This document shows positions 56,085 through 64,000 of a DNA stretch of 64,000 bases, one piece after another. The notes beneath the pieces are model-generated. The model was given only the letters and a program-made list of their open reading frames with translations, had not been told where the DNA came from and searched no databases. Source of the DNA: Toxonevra muliebris. Lineage: Eukaryota > Arthropoda > Insecta > Diptera > Pallopteridae. The stretch covers positions 56,185,408 to 56,249,407 of the forward strand of contig OY829329.1 of the NCBI GenBank assembly GCA_963691655.1. The letters run 5' to 3'. A program made the translations under genes and the position numbers. The number at the start of each line of letters is the position of its first letter. Within the stretch, counting starts at the first letter, position 1.

Positions 56085-56260
56085 GTTGGAGCGCCACGGC
56101 TGGCAATTACAAACCCACAAGGGTACAAATTATGTAATAAAAGCTTTTCACTTCGCCGTTCGGATTCGGCATACAACTGCAGGTCGCTTCCATTCGTGTG
56201 CAAATATAACTCGCACAATATGAATGGATAAGAAAGCCTCAGTCTAGAAACCGCCACTAC
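56085..56260 (+). mobile_element. SINE family C, body fragment, copy 3
   Basis: On the plus strand, GGCTGGCAATTACAAACCCA, TTTTCACTTCGCCGTTCGGA, then GTCGCTTCCATTCGTGTGCA and ATATGAATGGATAAGAAAGC match, block by block, the body of copy 1 read on its own strand. The tRNA-like head and the trinucleotide tail are missing. Confidence 0.65.
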
Positions 56261-58795
56261 TCGTGAGTAATAGTCAGAGCACTGTATTTTTGTTTGAGTT
56301 TATTCATGATCTAAAAGAAACTTCTATCAAAATCGAAATGTCAATTACGCTGGCACAAAATTCTTAGAGGTTAGAAACACACGTTCTTTTATGTAACTTT
56401 TCATTATTAATACTCCAGCATGCTCATAAAAATTAATATTTAGTTAAGAAACACGTTGTATATAAAATTATAACAAGCAAAAATTTTCAACTTTTTGAAT
56501 GCATAAACTTTTTAATTCTAATCGATTTTCTATACAGAAGAAAAAAAACCTTTAAAAAGAATATAAAACTTTTTGCCTCACATTTTCCCTACTCTACAGC
56601 TTAAGTTTTTTTTTTAAATTCCAGTATTTTTTCTTTTTTTCGCCTGCCTAACTTTATGCTTTATTTATTTCTTTATCATAGACTAATATATACTTGAGTG
56701 CCTTGTAAATATACAAGGAAGTCGTTAATTTAAGTAAAAATTTTCAAGCGTTTTTATTTTTCGTTTTTTGTTTTTTTTTTTTTTTTGCATACTTTAAAGT
56801 GACACTTTAAGTGCTATGGGTGCTCAACAATTTTTGGGTATTTCGGTACGTGTACGAGAATTTGTCAAAGTCTTTTAATTTCGTACAAATGATGAAGCCA
56901 GCCCGAGTTGTAAGCTAACCAACATTGTTACATTCTTTGGATTTTTATGCTGTTAGTGAATTTTATTTTTGTTGTGTTTTTGTTGGAAAAATGTGGTGGC
57001 TTGTTTGTGGTGTGTTTTGCATCATCGACCTTATGGTTATGTCATGTGGGTTTTTGTGGTTGTTTTGATTTTGAGTTTAAGCACAAACAATTTTTGAAAT
57101 ATTTTACAAAAAAAAAAACAAAAAGAATGTAGGTATTCAATTTTACAATAATTTAATATTTGAATATATCAACAATGAAAATTTTTCATAAAACCAAATT
57201 CTTCTTTTTTTTCTGTTAATGCTCAGGTGCGGCTTTTATTTAGCAATGCATTTAAATGTCAAAATATATACAGATGTTTTTAGTAAATTCAAAGACAGAT
57301 ACATGAAGTGTAAGCCAAACAACAACATTGCAGAGCTCTTGCTTGAACAGCTACATACACAAATATGTACTTAAGCATAAGTATCTATAAACATGTGTAT
57401 ACCTACTCCATACATATGTATAACGGATACATATACATATGTATTACCCACATAAATCGAAATTGTCTGGCAGACAGGAAACAATTTTCAAATCAAATTT
57501 ACTACAAATAATGCAAATTCCATATTATTTTTTCCCCCCTTCGAATATCAGCAACAAATTGTATGATACTTAGAAACTTTTCATACACACGTTTATACAA
57601 AACAGTTGTCGGTACATATGTTACATACATATTTACATTTATCTTTAGTACATATATGAATTTACAAATTGTCTGCAAAAGTTTCAGCATAGCAAACATT
57701 TTATACAAAATAAATTTAATTTATATACATACACATATGTATGTACGCCAAATTGCCAGACATTGTTGATATCTACATTGATTTGAAATGATTTTATTGT
57801 GCAAATAAAGTATGTATTAGGTACTTGAATATTTCGATTTCATCATGTAGGGACCTAAGTATTTACATACATATATTTATCTAGCAGCCATGAATATGCA
57901 CGGATATTTTCTTAAAGTCATAGGTTAAAATGTAATCATTTTATGGAAATTTTATTGCATTTCGGAAAAGGTAATTAGCACTTAAATATGTTGTTATTTC
58001 AGAGCTATTAGCCAATATAGAAGTCATAGTTTCTTTCATTTTTTGTTCTTGGCTCATAAGCTAATCTCAAATAAATATAGACACTTTGATACTCGGGATA
58101 TTTAAAAAATTTAGCCCCACTGACTAAATAATCAAAAGCGAAACAAAGTTTAAGCTCAATTACTTTAATGAGTTTTAGAGACTTTTGTAACTTGTTTGTA
58201 TGGCAGCTGCCATCTACTTCCCAAGAAATGACGTTTAAATTATTTACACAGCCATTCATTCATTCACTTTTTACCGCTCATTACTCGTTTCTAAATTAAA
58301 AAACTTCCGCCATATTTTTCACATATAACCACCAAAAATAGAAGAGTTAAGTAACACGTATTTTATACAAAAACAACCCTCATTGCCTTATGTTTGATTT
58401 TTTTTTTTTGTATAAGTTGAAACGAAGAGTGGAAACGATCAACGTAATGTTTGCATTTCTCTTTTTCTCTGTTCTCTTTTAGCTAGAAGAAATGATAACT
58501 GACGGATGAAAGCAGCAATATATCTGTGCTAAAAAGGAATAAAAGCTGAAGTTTATTTTCTTGTCAGCCGAGTTTAACAGTTTTCAATACAAATATCACA
58601 GAAACTATAGCACTGTTTCAAAAGATTCCATGCTAAAATCAAAGATCATTCTTGAAACGACATATAGTTCTAAAAATTAATTAAAAATTCGGACCAATTT
58701 AATATTTATAATCGAAAATATATGATTAAATATTTTAGATCTTAAGTCGAGTTAGGCTATTTTTCATTTTCACCACAGATATAGTGCATATAAAG
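56261..58795. other. AT-rich non-coding stretch, no gene seen
   Basis: Many acatat/tacata words (57350-57760), poly-T tracts and short frames. An 83-residue minus frame at 58008-58259 has no motif I recognise. Confidence 0.55.
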
Positions 58796-59495
58796 CAGTG
58801 TTGCCACTTTGAAATTTATAAAGTGCACAAAAATTACACAAATTTAGTTGAAACAGCTCAAATCCATTATTTGAAGAAACAATTAAAACATTGACTTGAT
58901 ATGTCAGTACTACACAGTTATTATATAAGTAGACAACATAAAAAATCATAACTTAAGTAAAATTTCACTTAGAACACTTATCTTTAAAGCTGAACATTCA
59001 TTAAAAATATTTAAAATTTTTATTAAAATACTTTACAGTATTTACTCTTATATATATTATTGAAATGAGGGAACTATCACAAAGATCATTGATGAGGAAC
59101 CGTAGCTGGTTCCGAAACGATCGCCTGATCTGCTAGTTCTATGAACTTTTTGAAATTCTTCTGGCATCATTGTTCATTTAAAGCCTAACAATTCAATTTA
59201 ATTAAATGTTTACTAATCTTTTTATGACTTTGACCAATAAACTTTATTCGATTTGGAAAATTTTTTTTGCAATATTTTTCCCTTTATAAACAGCAATATC
59301 AGTGCAGTGAGCTTTGAAGTTCAGCAATAAAGTACAGATAAATGAAATTTAAGTAGGGACTTATTACAAAATTTTATTTTGTAATTAAGTGTTAAATTTA
59401 TTTTGGCCAAAGACAAATTGTACCTAAAATGAGCCAATTGTACCTTGTATTTCGAAAAAGTCGGAAAACGTAAAATTTTTCCTACATTTTGAATT
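58796..59495. mobile_element. Diverged copy of the GGTACAATT hAT-like element
   Basis: The left end CAGTGTTGCCACTTTGAAAT corresponds to the right end of 40704-41369 read inward. Toward the right, CCAAAGACAAATTGTACC, AAATGAGCCAATTGTACC and TTTCGAAAAAGTCGGAAAA match that element's left region on the opposite strand. The far terminus is degraded and no target duplication is readable. A central inserted part near 59060-59180 does not align. Confidence 0.65.
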
Positions 59496-59571
59496 TTACT
59501 TTTGAGTAAGAATTAAAGTACAGCACTAAGCAAAGCACTCATTCGATTTCAACTTCACTCAAAAGTAAAAT
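59492..59571. repeat. Short hairpin-forming sequence
   Basis: TTTTACTTTTGAGT (59494-59507) is followed after about 50 bases by its complement ACTCAAAAGTAAAA (59557-59570). Together they form a 14-bp perfect stem. It may be a very small MITE or a remnant. Confidence 0.5.
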
Positions 59572-61280
59572 GCAGATGGATTGAATTTACATTATCGTAT
59601 CAGCTATTTATAATAACACTGTGCAACCATTTTAGGGTCACGGAATACAGATCGATAGTACTCGTCTAGAGTAACAAAACCCTAAGAAGGTTTTAAAAAG
59701 TTAGGTAGCTTTTAAATGTTATAGCCTTTCAAATAAATAATTTTCATTCTGAATTCCATTTCAATTCGACATTGGTCGTGCTCAGAAGACGTCTCCATTC
59801 CGCCACTGCCACCTGAGTTTTTTATGAACAGAAATTGATCGCCTTATGATCAACAAAAATTAAATATATTGAGCAGTCGACATTTAATTAAACGTATTAT
59901 TTTTCTGATACTTCAACTCAACTTGTATTTGAGCAGAGGTCGTCTTCTGAACGCGTCCATTTTCTCTTGATGTAATGTCGATTCAGTTTGTAAATTTGTG
60001 AGAAAAGCTGTCAAAATAATAACAACTTAAACATGAAGAATACGTGCTTGCTCCGATTTTCAGTTTTCGATATGGTTTTCTGCGCAACTCCCTTCTCTTT
60101 TTCTTGCTACCTATTTTTCTATCTCGGTCTCTCACCCAGTTGCTCTCATCTAAACAGACTCTAAGAAATTAATTTTTTACAACATTACGCAATTGCTAGG
60201 TAACCATTGCTGTTTTTTTTATTTCGAAATCAAATCAACAAATTGTATTTAACAAATTCAACGGAAGTTCCTTATATGTAAGAGAAAATTAAAAAGAATC
60301 AGGTACACTGAGTAGCACACTCACGCGTATTTGCTTTGATGAAAAAAAAATGAAGCAATGAGAACGGAAATGAAATAAAAAAACAAAATCTACAATTAGA
60401 AGCTATATATGCTACAACAGCAACAACAACATTGCCGAAATGTACATGGAACCGAGAGAGCTTCGTTTTATTGCGTGAGCACCTGATGCTAAATTTTCTC
60501 TGTATGTGTGTTTGCAGCAACATCAAAAGAAAACTTCAGTTTTTTCTTTATATTCAAATGAAATGCAAAAAAAAAAGTGAGGTTAGGTCGCAGCCAAAAA
60601 TTTTGTGAAAATTGTGTTTAGTAACAAATAAAAATTAAATAAAATGTAAATAAATGTTACCTTTTCAGTGGTGTGATCCAAATTTTGTGATGAAGTAAGT
60701 ATTCCTTGTTTTTGAGTTTGACCTCAATTTTTTGCACTTAGATTCATATTTTTCTTTCACATTTATTTCTAAACTGTAATGCACTTTTATTTATTTTTCT
60801 TTTTTTTAAGAATCCCTTTGGCTTCTTTATACATTTTTCCCATATATACACTACATATTTTTTAATTATATACACTTTTTCTTTGGAAATAAAAAGAGTA
60901 CCAATTATTTCACAAAATTTTTTCCCTTGACTTAGAATTTTTTACATTTGCGCACTTAATCCCGACGCGTCGCAATGCTCTGCTCACACTGATTTTGTTT
61001 CGTGAACCTAGTATGATTATTAGCTGCGCTGAGACTCTCAGTACTTCTGAGTACACAGTGCAACAGTAAATTTCAAATGTTGAATGGATAACTTTTAATG
61101 GGTAATTCGGGGTCGCTGATCGCTCTGTACTCAGATTTTCTCTAGCTCGTCTGGGATCCACGCTATGGGGGCCAAAGTACATAATTTTGGGATAAATAGC
61201 TAGTAAAAAGTTTTTATCATGGAAGGGGAGAAAAAATTATTTAGACAGAAACACCTCCCCTCCCCCCCACCTCGTTTTGC
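59572..61280. other. Non-coding stretch, no gene seen
   Basis: AT-rich, with a GC-richer patch at 60955-61160 (ccgacgcgtcgc, ggggtcgctgatc) that faintly resembles parts of repeat R1 and the pocket at 243-302. A C-run patch (61257-61273) looks like the G-run family. No coding frame supported. Confidence 0.5.
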
Positions 61281-62623
61281 CTTAGCAAGCGCGTCATATA
61301 TTTAGGACTTGGTCTTTATTCTAAACTTCAATGGAAAGCTAACATAGCAGAGCGAGTACGGTCAATCCTAAACCATTGGATAATGTTAAAAGAACTGCAG
61401 CCATATTGATTACTAGGGCTCTCTGCACTACCTCTTCGCAATCCTTCATTGGTTGCCAGCTTCATTTCTAGTTAGGCACCAAGCTAAGTACTCTGCTGCT
61501 TGACTCAGTGCCTCAACTCGCTGAACCAGGTCGAACCTGGGCCATGCCAAGATTCTAATCCGTACAAACTAACTAAGACTACATTTGTTCTAGCCCTAAT
61601 TTAAACAGCACGTTCTTCACCTATGTCCTCAGTAGAGAGGAATGTATTAATGACGAGGTATTCACTGACAATTCAAATTGACATCTACACAGATGGGACC
61701 AAATTGAAGGAAAGAGTCGGCTGTAGCATCTTCTCTAGTAAGCTGGATCTCAGACTCTCTTTCCGACTTTCTGACCATTGCAGCGTCTTTCAGGCGGAAG
61801 TAATGGCTATATATCAAGCCACTTGAATGGCTTATTTGTAACGATTCATTCGATACGATTTTTCGCATTTACACAGACAGCCAAGCAGCAATCAAGTCTC
61901 TTGCTGATGTTTTCGCTACATCAAAGCTTGTTTTTGACTGCCGATCATCACTCAACTTTTTGTCGAGTCACTCGCAGGTCCACCTATATTGGGTACTTGG
62001 ATACATGGATATTACAGATAACTGCAATGCCGACGAGTTAGCAAAACAGGGCTCGCAGTTTACAGATATATCACCTTCCTGCACCATTGGTGTCCCTCTC
62101 ACGTTTATTAAATTAGCCATTAAGCAAAACTACCTTGAGGAAGCAAAAAGATCCTGGGTAGTGGAGCATACCTGTGGCATTACCAGGCTAACATGGATTT
62201 ACTATGGACTATAGACAGACTAGAAAGCTACTCAACCTTAGCAGAAATTCCATCAGCATTACGATTTCGGTACTCACGGGACACTGCATAATGGGGAGAC
62301 ATGATGCACGACTAGGACTGCAATTTAATGACTTCTGTCAGGGCTGCGGCTCCAAGGAAGAAAACGAAACAGTCTTCCATTTCATGTGCGAATGCCCATC
62401 CCTGGCCAGGAGGAGACTAAAATTCCTGGGCTCTCCTTTCTTCACTAGTCTGTCCGAGCTATCATCCACAAATATTAAAAACATAGCCAGATTCATTATG
62501 GAATCCTCATGGTTCTCCAATCCGTAAATGGTAGAGTCGCACCGTACTGTGGTATAACAACGAGCCTAAATGTGCTTAAATAGCAGAAGGGTGCCACTCC
62601 GACCTAACCTAACCTGACACTCC
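61281..62623 (+). pseudogene. RNase H-bearing LINE, 5'-truncated and internally deleted
   Basis: The plus strand starts in the reverse transcriptase C-terminal part (YLGLGLYSKLQWKANIAERV), then jumps to LDNVKRTAAILITRALCTTS, skipping roughly 70 residues usual in this family. The RNase H domain follows: YTDGTK (first D), SVFQAEVMAIYQAT (E), a frame change, IYTDSQAAIKSL (D) and NADELAKQGSQ (D), with WVLGYMD replacing the usual W-x-P-G-H, so the histidine is lost. The C-terminal part reads VLTGHCIMGRHDARLGLQFN and FCQGCGSKEENETVFHFMCE, a C-x2-C ... H-x4-C knuckle, to a stop near 62525. The 3' region ends in CGACCTAACCTAACCT (62609-62623). Probably an I/LOA/Outcast-type LINE. Confidence 0.85.
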
Positions 62624-63339
62624 CCCCAAACCCCCATTATCCACCCTTTTGGCCAGTATTTGATATATGACTGTAGCGATCATCGAGTCACTCTGTAGTG
62701 ATCGTAATCCCAGATAGTAGGGATAATTTAAATAACTCTGCAGCAATAATCATTTTAAGGCACTCTGCAGAAACCAGAGAGTGAGAGCAAGATAACGTTT
62801 TTGGGGTAAACTATGAGTGCACAATAGTTTTAAGATTGTTATAATTTTCTGATCAAAACTGAACTATCACATATTTGAGAAATAGAAATTAACCCTTCAA
62901 AATAAAAAAAAAAATTTACAATCCCTTTGTACTGCATTAATTGTTGCAAAAAAAAATAAACATTCTTCGGAGAAAATATTTTCCATCAAAAAATAGTTGA
63001 AGTTATTGAGGCCACCTAGGTCCAACTTTCTTCCAGAAATTAATCTTTGGCAGGCTAAAATCTTTCTTTTTTTTTTGCTATAATGCATTTATATCGGATT
63101 TACCGTTGAAAAAGCAACAAACAAATTTATTCTTAAAAATATTTTTTTTTTTTTTAATGTTCGTTTATACTTGGTTAATTGTGGAAAAAATAATATGTAT
63201 TCTTCGGAGAAAATGTTCTCCATTGAAAAATAGTAGGGGTTTTTTATTATTATTATTGTTGTTATTGCATATCTTCCTGATTTGCAGCAGTAGCAGATCC
63301 CCGCTTCAAACTTCTTCCTCCTACTCGAAAAAAAAATGT
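62624..63339. other. Non-coding stretch with an imperfect 237-bp tandem duplication
   Basis: ATTCTTCGGAGAAAATATTT (62962) and ATTCTTCGGAGAAAATGTTC (63199) mark two imperfect copies of a 70-base block at 237-base spacing. The matching includes ATTGTTG/ATTGTGG before and AAAAATAGT after. No gene is seen. Confidence 0.55.
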
Positions 63340-63730
63340 CGGTCAATTTCCGATTGCAGGTCTCTAGTTTCTGGTTTTTAGTTTCTAGTCCCTGGCTTTT
63401 TGTCTTTGATTTTTCTGTTGGTTTATAATATCTGGTTCCAGGTATCAAGTTCTAGTTCTCTGATTCCGTTTCCTTGGTCTAAGATTTTTGTTCTGTGGTT
63501 TCTGATCAGTGGTGTCTAGTTTCTGATCTCTGGTTAGTTTTCCTTTGGTTCTGGTTTCTTGCCTCTAGGTTCTAATTTCTAGTTTCTGGTCTCTATTTTA
63601 TCGTTTCTGGTCTGCAGTTCCTGTTTTCCGTCTTCTGGTCTCTGAATCTCTTTCTTTGGTTTCTGACCTAGAGATCAAATTTTGTTTTTTGGTTTCTAGT
63701 TTATTTTCCCTGCTATCTATTATCAGACTT
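63340..63730. repeat. Degenerate TTTCTGGT/TCTAG cryptic repeat
   Basis: Variants of TTTCTGGTTTCTAG recur about 25 times at 10-16 base spacing. The result is a serine/threonine/arginine-rich frame on the minus strand that is only a reflection of the repeat. Confidence 0.65.
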
Positions 63731-64000
63731 TTAGTTTCCGGTTTGTGATCTTTAATTCTATCACTTCCAAAGGCACTAAGTCCTTTTGTAAATAACTCCA
63801 ATGAAAAACGAAATAAATCCTAAAAATGATAATGAAATGAACACCAAAAAAATTAATTAGTGCCAAAATTAAACCCCTTAAAAAACAGAAGACCTTCCAA
63901 ATTAAAGTATGTTTTTTGAGTGTTTTTCGTAAAATTAAAAAAGTTCAACGGTTTTTAATAAAATCTCATTGTGGCACATGCCAGAAACCTCTATACCCAA
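63731..64000. other. AT-rich non-coding end of window
   Basis: Nothing recognised. Confidence 0.6.

Noticed and set aside
58008..58259. 83-residue minus-strand frame
   Set aside because: No recognisable motif, AT-rich composition, and no supporting context.
60910..61182. 90-residue minus-strand frame in a GC-richer patch
   Set aside because: No domain seen. The openness follows from local GC content, and the patch looks like a decayed repeat.
1..64000. CRISPR arrays, bacterial operons or riboswitches
   Set aside because: No regularly spaced identical repeats with unique spacers were seen, and the content is plainly animal nuclear DNA.

Overview
The window is AT-rich, repeat-dense, non-coding eukaryotic DNA, most likely intergenic or intronic sequence of a brachyceran fly. 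The grounds are the composition, the many short acat/tatg and (CAA)/(TGC)/(TTG) runs, and the mix of mobile elements: mauritiana-type mariner, several Tc1-like lineages, piggyBac-like and hAT-like elements, RNase H-bearing and RTE-like LINEs, and tRNA-derived SINEs. I cannot name the species. I found no convincing host gene. Every protein-like stretch I recognise is a broken transposase or reverse-transcriptase/RNase H fragment. One unrecognised 65-residue open frame (11614-11811, minus) is left open.

Layout, 0-20 kb: a degenerate Tc1-like fragment (3.7-4.1 kb), a non-autonomous hAT-like element with a perfect 8-bp target duplication (5092-5890), and a complete but dead 1,300-bp Tc1/mariner element with TA duplications (7974-9273). 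Next comes a mosaic of LINE, dispersed-repeat and foldback pieces (9.9-11.1 kb), then a duplicated GTA-rich unit (13.9-15.5 kb) holding a nested hAT fragment and an exact 87-bp copy of sequence 2.2 kb away. A 508-bp TA MITE and the second copy of the dispersed repeat follow.

20-36 kb: two MITE-like elements, a 3'-truncated mariner flanked by 60-bp direct repeats (22.4-23.8 kb), and a 22-bp-class minisatellite split by about 2.6 kb of inserted DNA (26.7-29.7 kb). That insert carries two RTE-like LINE fragments and a recurring 15-bp motif, GTAACGGAGAGGACA. After it lie a TTAA-bounded piggyBac-type element with a G-rich element nested inside (30.9-32.3 kb), a 306-bp MITE and a piggyBac transposase fragment (33.3 kb).

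36-64 kb: a Tc1-like element with complete ends and inner repeats of an IR/DR type (36064-37659), a Tc1-like relic with an apparent 88-bp spliceosomal intron (39.3-39.9 kb), hAT-like elements (40.7, 45.8 and 58.8 kb), three SINE families, a nest built around a 1.07-kb foldback palindrome (47.5-49.4 kb), a second mariner copy (50447-51703), a piggyBac-type MITE (52.2 kb), a third dispersed-repeat copy, and an internally deleted RNase H LINE (61.3-62.6 kb).

Nothing here forms an operon or pathway. The recurring theme is nested insertion and decay of small elements. The least explained signals are the GTAACGGAGAGGACA cluster, the hAT element containing a 40-bp palindromic minisatellite, and the TTAA-type ends paired with short perfect palindromes. 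All family assignments come from reading motifs by eye, and no database search was possible.
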